A stretch of DNA of 64,000 nt from NCBI GenBank assembly GCA_006937955.1, contig SSNP01000196.1, positions 502,773-566,772 of the forward strand, in the 5' to 3' direction. Positions 36,601-43,559 of the stretch are shown here, one piece after another; within the stretch, counting starts at the first letter, position 1; each line of letters begins with the position of its first letter. The DNA is from Pachypanchax playfairii. Its lineage: Eukaryota; Chordata; Actinopteri; Cyprinodontiformes; Aplocheilidae. Made by a program: the position numbers and the translations under genes. Below the pieces are notes generated by a model. The model did no database searches. It was not told the origin of the DNA and saw nothing but the letters and a program-made list of their open reading frames with translations.

Positions 36601-38811
36601 GATAATGCAAGAAGTACTGTAATTAACTATTTTCCAAAGTAACTACACCCAACACTGCTAATAACCTAAAAAACTAACCTAATTTTTACACTGTTGAATT
36701 TACTTGATTTATTGGCTCTCAGCTGTTGAAATGTTATATTAAAGCAGAATGCAAGTGCTAAACACACTTGTATGTGGGTGCAAGATGTATGAAATACGAA
36801 AAACTGCACTATTTAGCCCAGCTAGGTGCAGTGCAGATCAGTTTCGATTCATGACTAATGGAAACTGATGATATACCTACAACATCATCAGCATTGAAGA
36901 TGTTAATCCAATAATACACAGTTAAACAGAGGGAAGCCTGGTCCCCATAAGGGGGACTCCCCTTTTTAGGGTTAGGGGTTAGGTTTATTTAGTTAGTTTT
37001 AGTTAGTCTTAGGGTTAGTTATAGATCAGTAATGGTTGAGGTTAGGAAAAGGGTTTGGGTTAGGTATAAATCCATTTACTAAAATCAATGGAAGTGAATG
37101 GACGGTCCCCATAAGGATAACAAAACAAATGTGTGTTTGTTTCTTTCTTTCTGTCTGTCTGTCTGTCTGTCTGTCGTTCTTTCTTTCTTTTTTTCTTTCT
37201 TTTTTTTTCTTTTCTTTTCTTTTCTTTTCTTTTCTTTTCTTTTCTTTTCTTTTCTTTTCTTTTCTTTTCTTTTCTTTTCTTTTCTTTTCTTTTCTTTTCT
37301 TTTCTTTTCTTTTCTTTTCTTTTCTTTTCTTTCTAACCACCACAATGTCTGGTTGGTTTGCCATTACCATCCTGTCTGTCTGGATCTAGAAGTCCCACAG
37401 GATCTTTGCTCGGTCGTTCTCCACCACCTTTAGAGGTGTTTCCCACTTTGACCTTGGGGTTTCCAGCCCGTACTCTGCACAGATTTTTCTATATACTATG
37501 CCAGCCACTTGGTTATGACGTTCCATGTATGCTTTCCCTCCCAGCATTTTACACCCTGCTGTTATGTGCTGGATTGTCTGAGATGACTCGTTGCACAGCC
37601 TACACCTTGGGACAATTTTGTTTTTCTACATGCACTGCAATACTCCAATTTTATCACAAGGTCTAATTCTTACATATTGTACCTTTAATTAACTTTATTT
37701 CAGTGCTTTAAAAAAACTAATCATTTTGTGTGGGTGAGTGTGCAGACTCTGGTTTCAAAAATCCATAATGGCAGCGCCTATAAACAGAATATCACAGCTC
37801 CAGGTGGTCATTTGTTGTCCATTTTAATTTGGCTATCATATTTCTTTCTATTGTGAAACTGCTTTTTCTTTTCCTACTTTTAGAAATTTGGTGAAATCGA
37901 AGAACTTCATGACCAAGATACCAACAGTGTCATCATGACCTTTAAGACACGAAGTGAAGCAGAAAATGTAAGTCTCATGACTTAGAATCAACCCATGCCT
38001 TTCTTTTTCCACTTTCCTGACCGATCTTTTAAGTCCCAGTCCCATACGTTTTTCCCCCTCATTTTTAGGCAGCAAACCAGGGTGCTCAGTTCAAAGGTCG
38101 TGTTCTGCAGATTTCCTGGTACAAACCCAAAACACCTTCTGTCACAACTGAGCCTGAGGAGGAAGAGGCTAAAGACGAGGACCGTACGGTATGAATATCA
38201 CCCTCAAAATTGATTGATAAACTTTTAATTACAAATATTCACAAAGTTTTACCAACTCAAAATTGAAAATGGGGGGAGTTGTATAATAGTATAGTAATAT
38301 TTCAATTTGTACTCCAGAGCTTCTGAATTTTTCACTGCCACAGTAGGCTATGCAAGCCTTTGAGTGCTAAGAGCATCTCAGCCCCCTTGAGTAAAACATT
38401 ACAGTCAGGTGAAGCCCTCATACTGTAACTTCATGCAGAGGGTTTCTCCATGTGAGATAAACAACAGGGCCTATTTAACACTTTGAAATGCTTTGTTCTT
38501 TGTTTGTAAGAAGAGTACAATAATTAGATGAAAGATTTTCAAGGTCTGATTTTGTATGTGTGCTTTGAAGATTCCTTCTTCAGAGCCACTTGATATCCTA
38601 GCATTTATTTAATCTGGTTGTTTTTGACACAGCAGGGGTGGTGAGTTTAAGGAATCCCAAAAATCCTAATTGTATTTTTATTTTATTTTTTTCATTTGAA
38701 CAGGAAGGGAGCTCGTTTTTGCCAGGAAAGGAGGAGCAGGGAGAGGAGGAGGAAGAGGAGGAAGATGATGATGAAGACGACGAGTACGAAAGCCGATCTT
38801 GGAGGCGATGA
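13111..38811 (+). CDS. rbm27: RBM27, RNA-binding motif protein 27 (19 coding exons, 5' end missing)
   Basis: Nineteen phase-compatible exons encode about 976 residues ending in ESRSWRR and a TGA at 38809-38811. Order in the encoded part: end of the PWI-like domain (1-25), acidic then RS/RD-rich region (40-140), CCCH finger C-x8-C-x5-C-x3-H (about 237-257), proline-rich linker, RRM1 (about 500-580), coiled coil (670-800), RG-rich patch (800-845), RRM2 (about 850-920), acidic tail. Wording such as FCVRGDLCPFDHGNDPL, KLNEHFSKFGTIVNIQ and SSGEDTTDLKRKL matches RBM27 rather than its paralogue RBM26. RBM26/27 are nuclear RNA-binding proteins known as partners of the PAXT connection, which directs polyadenylated nuclear RNA to the exosome. 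About 60 N-terminal residues are not seen. Confidence 0.95.
13330..14880. repeat. Three-module direct/inverted repeat in an rbm27 intron
   Basis: A module of about 280-340 bp (landmarks AAACAAACTCTGGAGCGGTT, CTATATTGTGCAGCCATCTC, CAGAATATTGATCTGG and CGCCACCACAGGCGGGG) occurs at about 13480-13830 (+), 14280-14570 (-) and 14590-14870 (+). The left edge near 13330 starts GGGTACGTTCACACCAG and may be a transposon terminus. The third module has a 22-bp unit (CAGCTGCCTTGTGCAGTCAT) repeated three times near 14685-14745. A SINE sits between modules 1 and 2. Confidence 0.7.
13874..14155 (+). mobile_element. tRNA-derived SINE, plus orientation
   Basis: Starts GGGGCGGCTGTGGCTCAGTG with A- and B-box-like pol III promoter elements and ends near ATATAAATACAGGACA. 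Fullest of the three copies of this family in the window. Lies in the first rbm27 intron that is complete here. Confidence 0.85.
14951..15030 (+). CDS. rbm27: rbm27 exon: acidic/basic linker
   Basis: Acceptor TTCTCCCAAG, donor CAG-GTAAGG. Encodes NETPEEERENRRRRSPLRNR and continues in phase from the previous exon, leaving two bases of an Arg codon. Confidence 0.85.
15578..15786 (+). CDS. rbm27: rbm27 exon: RS/RD-rich region
   Basis: Acceptor TTCACACAG, donor GAG-GTGAGA. Encodes an Arg/Ser/Asp/Glu-rich stretch with GRSYSRSHSRSRSGSRGKSR, an SR-like domain as in human RBM27. High GC relative to its surroundings. Confidence 0.9.
16155..16466 (+). CDS. rbm27: rbm27 exon: Ser/Pro-rich region and first finger cysteine
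   Basis: Acceptor TCTTTAACAG, donor GATG-GTAAGA. After FKSKFEVERKDTNGY comes a Ser/Pro-rich segment and then WSSYYNNQ and QRCRDYD, whose Cys is the first ligand of the CCCH zinc finger. The finger is therefore split by an intron. Confidence 0.9.
17111..17338 (+). CDS. rbm27: rbm27 exon: rest of CCCH finger and Pro-rich stretch
   Basis: Acceptor GTCTTTTCCAG, donor CTG-GTGAGT. Provides Cys, Cys and His of the finger (KGFCVRGDLCPFDHG), then LPKIIPFPPPP and a Pro-rich run. This finger type contacts single-stranded RNA in related proteins. Confidence 0.95.
17339..19097. other. rbm27 intron, left part, no element assigned
   Basis: Intron sequence with no recognised gene. A diverged internal echo exists: GTACGAACCATCGGCTTGAAACG near 18451 and GGCGAACTATCGGCTCGAAACG near 18600, each about 20 bases after CATTCTA. 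The origin is not recognised. Confidence 0.4.
19098..19461 (+). repeat. Intronic repeat copy 2 (uninterrupted)
   Basis: Continuous counterpart of the split repeat at 9120-12490. It reads AGAAGTAAACTATTTTACTA where the other copy has the pogo/Tigger-like element, and CCTCATTTTTACCAAC where the other has the L2 fragment, so it serves as the empty-site reference. Confidence 0.8.
19474..19552. mobile_element. 79-bp mariner-type mini-palindrome
   Basis: Perfectly or nearly perfectly inverted ends CAGTACAGACCAAAAGTTTG and the inverse, separated by about 20 bases and flanked by TA (19472-19473, 19553-19554). An extremely short MITE of Tc1/mariner type that would fold into one long hairpin if transcribed. 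Confidence 0.8.
19639..20392. mobile_element. Harbinger-like MITE with 3-bp target duplication
   Basis: Ends TGCCAGGCAGACACTGTGCG and (inverse) TGCCGGGCGGACACTGTGCG, flanked by TAA on both sides (19636-19638, 20393-20395). A 3-bp TWA target is typical of PIF/Harbinger. 754 bp, GC-richer than the intron, no transposase. Confidence 0.7.
20573..20746 (+). CDS. rbm27: rbm27 exon: Pro-rich linker
   Basis: Acceptor CTCCCCCAG, donor GAAT-GTAAGC. Encodes Pro/Ser-rich sequence from GPPLTATSGIETPNHQ to RPQYVQSE. Low-complexity linker between finger and RRM1. Confidence 0.85.
21182..21328 (+). CDS. rbm27: rbm27 exon: conserved DGYNPE segment
   Basis: Acceptor TTATATTTTAG, donor GAG-GTAACA. Encodes TYDPEGYNPESPGLT and QTQRSNLIGLTSSEG, a conserved RBM26/27 linear segment before RRM1. 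Confidence 0.9.
21329..22000. other. rbm27 intron, no element assigned
   Basis: AT-rich intron sequence; nothing recognised apart from a T run near 21549. Confidence 0.4.
22137..23737 (+). mobile_element. Complete Tc1-like transposon, family A copy 2
   Basis: 1601 bp between TA dinucleotides (22135-22136, 23738-23739), same roughly 200-bp inverted repeats as the copies at 7411 and 41409. Inserted into the hAT-like element, so it is younger than that. Confidence 0.95.
22499..23521 (+). CDS. Tc1-like transposase, family A copy 2 (intact, 340 aa)
   Basis: Same 340-residue DD34E transposase as at 7627-8649, with triad Asp153, Asp244, Glu279 all present. Private changes: Ile82, Gln84, Ile235 and Trp252. 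Trp252 lies 8 residues after the second catalytic Asp, where the other family A copies have Arg, so this copy could be impaired. Same strand as rbm27, inside its intron. Confidence 0.95.
   Translation: MAKTKELSKDTRNKIVDLHQAGKTESAIGKQLGVKKSTVGAIIRKWKTYKTTDNLPRSGAPRKISPRGVKMITRTVSKNPRITQRDLVNDLQRAGTKVTKATISNTLRRQGLKSCSARRVPLLKPGHVQARLRFAREHLDDPEEDWENIIWSDETKIELFGRNSTCRVWRGKNAELDPKNTIPTVKHGGGNIMLWGCFSARGPGRLIRVKERMNGAMYRKILSENLLPSARALKIRRGWVFQHDNDPKHTAWATKEWLRKKHFKVLEWPSQSPDLNPIENLWRELKVRVAQRQPQNITALEEICMEEWAKIPATVCENLVKTYRKRLTSVIANKGYITKY
24045..25018. other. rbm27 intron, unassigned repeat-like sequence
   Basis: No exon found. The segment from about 24467 (TTAAAGGTGGTATATGG) to 25000 has the look of a dispersed repeat, but I found no second copy in the window and no ends. 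Confidence 0.35.
25019..26057 (+). mobile_element. THAP-domain-bearing DNA element, non-autonomous
   Basis: Ends are inverted: TTGCTGGGTTTCAC at the left and GTGAAACCCAGCAA at the right, with a second inverted block (ATGGGGGTCAGGAAGT) some 40 bp inside each end. TA follows or precedes both termini. Inside is a short frame encoding a THAP zinc finger. THAP domains occur in P-element-type transposases and their host derivatives, so a deleted P-like element is the best guess; the superfamily is not settled. Confidence 0.65.
25128..25481 (+). pseudogene. THAP-type zinc finger fragment
   Basis: The frame begins MPQICAVYGCCNRSN, giving the first Cys pair (C-x4-C) of a THAP C2CH finger, followed by KLNERRWQKWITYL around the invariant Trp and RVCSDQF near residue 66. 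The canonical motif is C-x2-H, but here the His is Gln. After about residue 72 the frame shows no further domain and stops at 117. It may be the first exon of a transposase whose remainder is deleted. Zinc binding is doubtful with the His missing. Confidence 0.65.
26058..26251 (-). mobile_element. tRNA-derived SINE, internally deleted copy
   Basis: Same family as 13874-14155, in minus orientation, with both ends present but two internal segments missing. It abuts the THAP element directly. Confidence 0.8.
26575..26712 (+). repeat. Dispersed repeat of unknown class, partial copy 2
   Basis: Matches the right part of 4360-4775 from CTCGGGTGTTATCGCC through CTATGAAGGTAAGAAC to GGAAGGGCC. Lies in an rbm27 intron in sense orientation, so its GTAAGA could be read as a cryptic donor. 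Confidence 0.65.
27037..27190 (+). CDS. rbm27: rbm27 exon: linker before RRM1
   Basis: Acceptor GTATTTTCTAG, donor GAA-GTAAGA. Encodes AANIVIQTEPAAV through NRKRTLGPVPTDGPAVKKPW, matching the linker of vertebrate RBM27 (human has AANIVIQTEPPV). Confidence 0.9.
27295..29395 (+). mobile_element. Decayed sense-strand LINE filling an rbm27 intron
   Basis: A non-LTR retrotransposon with many frame shifts and deletions. Recognisable pieces in order: GTWNVTSL at the endonuclease start, SMIDFVIVSSDLRP and LSTDHPLVVSW (endonuclease end), WQTGVVVPLFKKGD (RT), FVDLEKAFDRVP (RT motif A, about 28829), LFANDVVLLA (RT active-site motif, about 29130). The catalytic FADD is FAND here. It makes up about 2.1 kb of a 2.33-kb intron. 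Clade not assigned; the 5' part of the endonuclease is internally deleted. Confidence 0.85.
29524..29677 (+). CDS. rbm27: rbm27 exon: first half of RRM1
   Basis: Acceptor CTGTTCTAG, donor CAG-GTATTT. Encodes NTKLEVRKIPRELNN (RNP2 strand) and LNEHFSKFGTIVNIQ, the first helix and second strand of the RRM. Confidence 0.95.
29975..30202 (+). CDS. rbm27: rbm27 exon: second half of RRM1 and His/Gly linker
   Basis: Acceptor CCTGATCCAG, donor ATG-GTTAGC. Encodes GDPEAALIQYTKNEEARRAI (RNP1 strand and second helix) and FNNRFIRVYWHRE, then a low-complexity linker ending LHHSNMHM. The donor GTTAGC is weaker than the others, but phase 0 on both sides supports it. Confidence 0.9.
30388..30498 (+). CDS. 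rbm27: rbm27 exon: YVLNK segment
   Basis: Acceptor TGTCTCTGCAG, donor AAT-GTAGGT. Encodes NPAAYVLNKTVSKHH, a conserved short motif of RBM26/27. Confidence 0.9.
30550..30634. repeat. (TTAG)n microsatellite
   Basis: About 21 uninterrupted TTAG units, starting about 50 bases after the donor of the preceding rbm27 exon. Confidence 0.95.
30955..31071 (+). CDS. rbm27: rbm27 exon with GC splice donor
   Basis: Acceptor GATGTTTAG. Encodes VVPNTQKSSYTSTALK to EAQEALKKKQ in phase 0. The next exon continues EALKLQQD, so the coding part must end at CAG (31071), where the genome reads GCATAT rather than GT. This is a GC-AG intron. Reading through would add codons and then hit a stop at 31207-31209. Confidence 0.85.
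31238..31312 (+). CDS. rbm27: rbm27 exon: coiled coil part 1
   Basis: Acceptor TCCATCTAG, donor AAA-GTAAGA. Encodes EALKLQQDMRKKKQEML and TQIECQK, a charged helix. Confidence 0.95.
31397..31573 (+). CDS. rbm27: rbm27 exon: coiled coil part 2
   Basis: Acceptor CTTCTTTCAG, donor GAT-GTAAAC. Encodes ALINRLEKNRSMKPEERANI and TLKELTEKITQLQNEM, almost identical to vertebrate RBM27. Confidence 0.95.
31699..31803 (+). CDS. rbm27: rbm27 exon: coiled coil part 3
   Basis: Acceptor ATTCCCTCAG, donor GAG-GTAAAA. Encodes AQKELLDAELDFHQKI and SSGEDTTDLKRKLGQLQVE. Confidence 0.95.
31923..32135. mobile_element. 213-bp hAT-type MITE, copy 2
   Basis: Begins CAGGGGTCTCAAACTCCAGG, ends with the inverse, flanked by the perfect 8-bp duplication CTCTAAAC (31915-31922, 32136-32143). 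Within an rbm27 intron. Confidence 0.9.
32760..32905 (+). repeat. Short LINE 3'-tail-like fragment with AAAG microsatellite
   Basis: GAAT and AAAG microsatellite followed by TTTATTGTCATTATACAAGT and ACAACGAAAATCACTTTGGC, which resembles the 3' end of Rex1-type LINEs. Confidence 0.5.
32933..33752. mobile_element. Pogo/Tigger-like MITE
   Basis: Left end CAGTGATCCCTCACTACTTC, right end the inverse of CAGTGATCTCTCACTTATTG. TA precedes the left end, but the right flank is no longer TA. About 820 bp, no transposase frame seen. Confidence 0.6.
33753..34820. other. rbm27 intron, no element assigned
   Basis: Nothing recognised. A long T tract (34800-34818) forms the polypyrimidine tract of the next acceptor. 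Confidence 0.4.
34821..35042 (+). CDS. rbm27: rbm27 exon: RG-rich patch and start of RRM2
   Basis: Acceptor TTTTTTTTAG, donor GTG-GTGAGA. Encodes ATRLGLIRPPTGRGRGK, GGRGRSRSREM and MVVDHRPRALAILGV, then the first helix of the second RRM (KEELMLHFV). Confidence 0.95.
35129..35341. mobile_element. 213-bp hAT-type MITE, copy 3
   Basis: Begins CAGGGGTGGCCAACTCCAGG, ends with the inverse, flanked by the perfect 8-bp duplication CCCTAGTG (35121-35128, 35342-35349). In the rbm27 intron directly after the RG-rich exon. Confidence 0.9.
37140..37333. repeat. CTGT and long (TTTTC)n microsatellite
   Basis: A mixed TTTC/CTGT tract (37140-37200) passes into about 25 almost perfect TTTTC units (37205-37333). 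Strongly strand-asymmetric polypyrimidine DNA, about 550 bases upstream of the next rbm27 acceptor. The long Lys/Glu/Arg and Phe/Ser/Leu frames here are artefacts of this repeat. Confidence 0.95.
37335..37615 (-). mobile_element. LINE reverse transcriptase C-terminal fragment
   Basis: On the minus strand, with frame breaks, it reads motifs seen in fish non-LTR polyproteins: an NICRV stretch, a VGNTSKGGGERPSKDPVG stretch (shifted form of a KWETPPKVVENDRAKILWDF-type sequence), then MVMANQPDIVVV just before the microsatellite. Clade not assigned. Confidence 0.55.
37884..37967 (+). CDS. rbm27: rbm27 exon: middle of RRM2
   Basis: Acceptor CTACTTTTAG, donor AAT-GTAAGT. Encodes KFGEIEELHDQDTNSVIMTF and KTRSEAEN. 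Confidence 0.95.
38069..38188 (+). CDS. rbm27: rbm27 exon: end of RRM2 and acidic linker
   Basis: Acceptor CATTTTTAG, donor ACG-GTATGA. Encodes AANQGAQFKGRVLQISWYKP and then an acidic TEPEEEEAKDEDRT stretch. Confidence 0.95.
38704..38811 (+). CDS. rbm27: rbm27 terminal coding exon
   Basis: Acceptor TTTGAACAG. Encodes EGSSFLPGKEEQ, an acidic run of Glu and Asp, then DEYESRSWRR and TGA. The terminal ESRSWRR is shared by RBM26 and RBM27. Confidence 0.97.
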   Translation, partial: EGSSFLPGKEEQGEEEEEEEDDDEDDEYESRSWRR

Positions 38812-39852
38812 AGAGACTGATTGGTCCCTACACACTCACTGGCGGAATTTTTTTTAATTATTTTCACTGTTTATAAAAGGAACTCTTCTTTTTTTTTTTC
38901 CCCTCTTGATGGTCATTTTAGACACATGCAAAGGAAGAAGTCTTTATTCACCTGAACCAACGAAAATACTTGCAGGGTCAGTGCATTTTGCATCCCTCAG
39001 TGAAACAGTAGTTCAAAATATCTCACTTCTGCAAAGAATGATAAATGTTAAATTGTTCTTACAGATAGAAAAATCTTTAAGTTTTAGTGTGCTTGAAAAA
39101 TATCAGCAAATGCACAACATTTGTGTCTACTGTGAATAGGTATTTTTTACATAATGTATTTAAACTCATTTTCCCACCAGTTTTTGTAGAATATCGTTCT
39201 CAGTTCAGGGACAGCCATTTCATCATCAGTAGAATGTTCTCAATCTCTTATGGAAAGAGATTGATTCCTCCTCCCCCACCACGCTGATACACTGTGCTGT
39301 TCCCTTATTGACAGAGGGTTGTTCGGTTTTCAATTTCATGAAAAATTTTCTGTTTCTCAGTTTGCTTTTTACTTACTGGCTGCCCTAAAAATGTTTAAAA
39401 AACAAACAGCTTTTGATTGCGGGTCTGTGTGCTGGATGTTAGCAGGCATTGTAGTCACCCAAGATGCATTTCTCCGACGAACAGAGCCACCTGACCCTGC
39501 ACATCAAGGTGCTGTTGTACCATGACCACATTAGAGCAGGTACTGATGGGATCCCGATGCAATATATCAACCTAACAATGTTTATAAACAGCCATTTACA
39601 CACTGTCCCAAAGCATCTATTCAAATGTTTCCTATTTTTTATTGAGTCTTTCACTCAATGTTCAGTGCCAGTCTTTGTGAATACACACCAAAAAGATGTT
39701 GCACAAATTCTGAGAGAGTGTAACATTTTCACTAATTCTACTCTATCACGTGATGGGACAAAAGTGAGTTCACTTGTTTAAAAAATGTGACATTTGTAGA
39801 CAGGTGTTTGAATGTAACCTGAGCGTGTGTGTCCATGTTATACAATATACAC

Positions 39853-39891
<39 letters not shown>

Positions 39892-41005
39892 GATATATAA
39901 TTTGTTTGCCTTAAGCAGTCAGCAGATTGCTGATTTTTTTTATGGGTTTTTGTGATTTATTTTTTGTAAATTTTGTAAATTCTTAGGAGATAAATTACTC
40001 TTATACTTTTTTTGTTGTTGTTTATGTTATAAGTTTTGCTAGGTCATTTTATATAAATGACAAGGTTGTATCAGGTAGAAGCAGCTGATCTTGAGTGCTT
40101 AGCTGCTTGTTTGCAAGGGTTTAATGTCTGTGTTGAACGGTCCTGTTTTTACCCGTTTCTTTTAAAGAAGCATTTGCTCTGACTTGTAAGAAACGCCAGG
40201 TGTCATGCATCGCAACTTTTTCATCTGGCAGTAGCTGACTCAATTGGAATTTTGCCAGTGTTTGGAACCCATTTTATCAATTATTAAAATTTCAGTTTTG
40301 TATTTGCTTCTTCGTGCTCATACTGCATACTGTATTTGGGAGTCATCAGGGTGGGAGGAGCTAAATCCATTGAAATTAACATGGAAATTGGGTTTTTGGA
40401 TGGTTATCAGTTGTTGCTCCCAATCAGCAATTTTCTTTCAGAACTCAAGTCAGTAGACCATATCAAGCCAAAACAAACAGGGAATTAACTTGTTCATGTC
40501 TCACTGCTTCAGACAGATGAGCAGGCAGTAATGAGCATTTCTGCCAGCATGTAAATAGATTCAATAATAGTTTTCTTTATTTTTCTGACACTAGCTGAAG
40601 CTACTTAAAGAAGGTTGCAGAGTCATTTGAAGCATGTTTGATCCGTTCATATGTCTGTAATCTAAAAGACGTTTGTGATGGGAGGGTGACATGCTCTCCT
40701 TTAGGACTTTCCACTTTATTATGTCACAATTTAAATTAACTGATAGTGACATGTTTTTGGCTTGTGTAAGTGAGTATCCAGAGTGTCTCCCTACCAACTT
40801 TTTGTACTATGCTCTATGCTTCTATCACACAAATAGTGTATAAAATGTAAAAGTTTTATTGGATAATAGTTTTGGATTTGTTACTGTTTATATTTACAGG
40901 ATGTGTATGTATTTTTTCTTCATGTACTTTGTAAAAAAAAAAAAAAAAGAGTTTATAATTTACTAGCATGTTTGCTTTTGCCAATAAAGATAGAGGAATG
41001 GGGTG
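38812..41005 (+). other. rbm27: Probable rbm27 3' UTR
   Basis: About 2.2 kb of non-coding, AT-rich sequence after the stop, containing a GT/AT microsatellite (39853-39898) and a poly(A) signal AATAAA at 40983-40988. No other gene or repeat is recognised here. Length and end are inferred. Confidence 0.55.
40983..40988 (+). terminator. Candidate poly(A) signal of rbm27
   Basis: AATAAA hexamer, 2.17 kb after the stop codon and ahead of the next mobile element. Other cleavage sites upstream are possible. Confidence 0.45.
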
Positions 41006-41408
41006 CTTGTAAGATCATCAAAGAAAGGAGAAAAAAATACAATTGGATTGTTAAAAAGAGAAAAAAGATGAGAAGATTGGACAGGGGGAAAAATATACAA
41101 GCAAAAGCATTCCAGAAAACAAACCTCTAAATCTTGTGTGGCCTATTTCATTTGGCTTTTTTTCTTTTTGCAACAAGTGTTTGTGGTGTAGATGTAGGTT
41201 CTAAAGGTTTAGTACTTAGGAATCAGAATCAAATTTATTGGGCAAAGTATGTTACACATACCAGGAATTTGACTCGCTTGTATAGGCAGACAGAAATATA
41301 TAAAGATAATAGACAGTGATGGACATAAAACACACGAGATACATTTGGCAGCATTCCACAAAAGTCTAGTTGGTGGTTTGAGGTCATGTGGTACAGTGCA
41401 GGTATATA

Positions 41409-43010
41409 CAGTGGGGCAAAAAAGTATTTAGTCAGCCACCAATTGTGTGAGTTCTCCCACTTAAAAAGATCAGAGAGGCCTGTAATTTTCATCATAGGTA
41501 TACCTCAACTATGAGAGACAAAATGAGGAAAAAAAATCCAGAAAATCACATTGTCTGATTTTTAAAGAATTTATTTGCAAATTATGGTGGAAAATAAGTA
41601 TTTGGTCAATAACAAAAGTTAATCTCAATACTTTGTTATATAGCCTTTGTTGGCAATGACAGAGGTCAAACGTTTTCTGTAAGTCTTCACAAGGTTTTCA
41701 CACACTGTTGCTGGTATTTTGGCCCATTCCTCCATGCAGATCTCCTCTAGAGCAGTGATGTTTTGGGGCTGACGCTGGGCAACACGGACTTTCAACTCCC
41801 TCCAGAGATTTTCTATGGGGTTGAGATCTGGAGACTGGCTAGGCCACTCCAGGACCTTGAAATGCTTCTTACGAAGCCACTCCTTCGTTGCCCGGGTGGT
41901 GTGTTTGGGATCATTGTCATGCTGAAAGACCCAACCACGTCTCATTTTCAATGCCCTTGCTGATGGAAGGAGTTTTTCACTCAAAATCTTACGATGCATG
42001 GCCCCATTCATTCTTTCCTTTACACGGATCAGTCGTCCTGGTCCCCTTGCAGAAAAACAGCCCCAAAGCATGATGTTTCCACCCCCATGCTTTACAGTAG
42101 GTATGGTGTTCTTTGGATCCAACTCAGCATTCTTTCCCCTCCAAACACGACAAGTTGAGTTTCTACCAAAAAGTTCTATTTTGGTTTCATCTGACCATAT
42201 GATGTTCTCCCAATCCTCTTCTGGATCATCCAAATGCTCTCTAGCAAACCGCAGACGGGCCTGGACGTGTCCTGGCTTCAGCAGGGGGACACGTCTGGCA
42301 CTGCAGGATTTGAGTCCCTGGCGGCGTAGTGTGTTACTGGTGGTAGCCTTTGTTACTTTGGTCCCAGCTCTCTGCAGGTCATTCACTAGGTCCCTCCGTG
42401 TGGTTCTGGGATTTTTGCTCACCGTTCTTGTGATCATTTTGACCCCACGGGGTGAGATCTTGCGTGGAGCCCCAGATCGAGGGAGATTATCAGTGGTCTT
42501 GTATGTCTTCCATTTTCTAATAATTGCTCCCACAGTTGATTTCTTCACACCAAGCTGCTTACCTATTGCAGATTCAGTCTTCCCAGCCTGGTGAAGGTCT
42601 ACAATTTTGTTTCTGGTGTCCTTTGACAGCTCTTTGGTCTTGGCCATAGTGGAGTTTGGAGCGTGACTGTTTGAGGTTGTGGACAGGTGTCTTTTATACT
42701 GATAACGAGTTCACACAGGTGCCATTAATATAGGTAACGAGTGGAGGACCGAGGAGCCTCTTAAAGAAGTTACAGGTCTGTGAAAGCCAGAAATCTTACT
42801 TGTTTGTAGGTGACCAAATACTTATTTTCCACCATAATTTGCAAATAAATTCTTTAAAAATCAGACAATGTGATTTTCTGGATTTTTTTTCCTCATTTTG
42901 TCTCTCATAGTTGAGGTATACCTATGATGAAAATTACAGGCCTCTCTGATCTTTTTAAGTGGGAGAACTTGCACAATTGGTGGCTGACTAAATACTTTTT
43001 TGCCCCACTG
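41409..43010 (-). mobile_element. Complete Tc1-like transposon, family A copy 3
   Basis: 1602 bp between TA dinucleotides (41407-41408, 43011-43012) with the same 200-bp inverted repeats as the copies at 7411 and 22137. Just before it (about 41222-41330) is a short reversed LINE-tail-like segment starting AATCAGAATCAAATTTATTG. Confidence 0.95.
41625..42647 (-). CDS. Tc1-like transposase, family A copy 3 (intact, 340 aa)
   Basis: Same DD34E transposase as at 7627 and 22499, with Asp153, Asp244 and Glu279 present. Private changes: Thr103, His218, Lys225 and Thr251. Frame uninterrupted; activity unknown. Confidence 0.95.
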   Translation of the reverse strand: MAKTKELSKDTRNKIVDLHQAGKTESAIGKQLGVKKSTVGAIIRKWKTYKTTDNLPRSGAPRKISPRGVKMITRTVSKNPRTTRRDLVNDLQRAGTKVTKATTSNTLRRQGLKSCSARRVPLLKPGHVQARLRFAREHLDDPEEDWENIIWSDETKIELFGRNSTCRVWRGKNAELDPKNTIPTVKHGGGNIMLWGCFSARGPGRLIRVKERMNGAMHRKILSEKLLPSARALKMRRGWVFQHDNDPKHTTRATKEWLRKKHFKVLEWPSQSPDLNPIENLWRELKVRVAQRQPQNITALEEICMEEWAKIPATVCENLVKTYRKRLTSVIANKGYITKY

Positions 43011-43259
43011 TAACATTATTTTTAATGGCAGAACAGGTTATTTCCCTGTTAGGGGAATTAAGCGTGTTTGTTTAACATGGTGACTGCCTGTGGGGAAAAA
43101 CTGTTTGTGTCAAGTGGGTTTGGCGTACAGGGATCTGTAACTGATATAAGTAGGATTTCATATTCCTTGCATTTATTAGGGCCAAACACTGCAGGCAATG
43201 CAAAGGCCTATTGTATCCTCACTGTTTCTTCTTATTATTCTGTATTATCTTATTATTAT

Positions 43260-43555
43260 TAATGCTATGACTGAGTATGTGACTGACTATTTAAACATCT
43301 GCATGGACAACATAATTCCCACCAGAACAGTGAAGTGCTTCCCAGTAACAAACACTGGATCACCAGAGACCTGAACTGCTGAACAAGAAAAGAAGAGCTT
43401 TCAGGGAAGGAGACTGGGATGCACTGAAAAGTGTACATAAATTAAAAAATCAAGATTAGAAGCAACAAAGACGTATACAGGGAAAAACTGGAGAACAAGC
43501 TCAAGCAAAATAATATAGATGCGTCGTCAGGGATAAAGATCACAGGCCAATGAAC
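43260..43555 (+). mobile_element. Short Rex1-like LINE relic
   Basis: Frame-broken remnant reading TVKCFPVTKHWITRD and KKRRAFREGDWDALK, the linker between endonuclease and RT in Rex1-type LINEs (compare the same block at 51130-51260). Confidence 0.55.
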
Positions 43556-43559
43556 TTAA

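Larger units (their letters stand above)
35529..37684. mobile_element. TTAA-flanked DNA element (piggyBac/Kolobok-like)
   Basis: Inverted ends AGGTACAATATGTAAGAATT on both sides, each bordered by TTAA (35525-35528, 37685-37688), the target of piggyBac- and Kolobok-type elements. 2156 bp, but inflated by a nested LINE fragment and a pentanucleotide repeat. No transposase frame. Confidence 0.75.

Noticed and set aside
37026..37433. Long open frames rich in Lys/Glu/Arg or Phe/Ser/Leu
   Set aside because: They arise from the (TTTTC)n microsatellite read in three frames; no start context, no domain.
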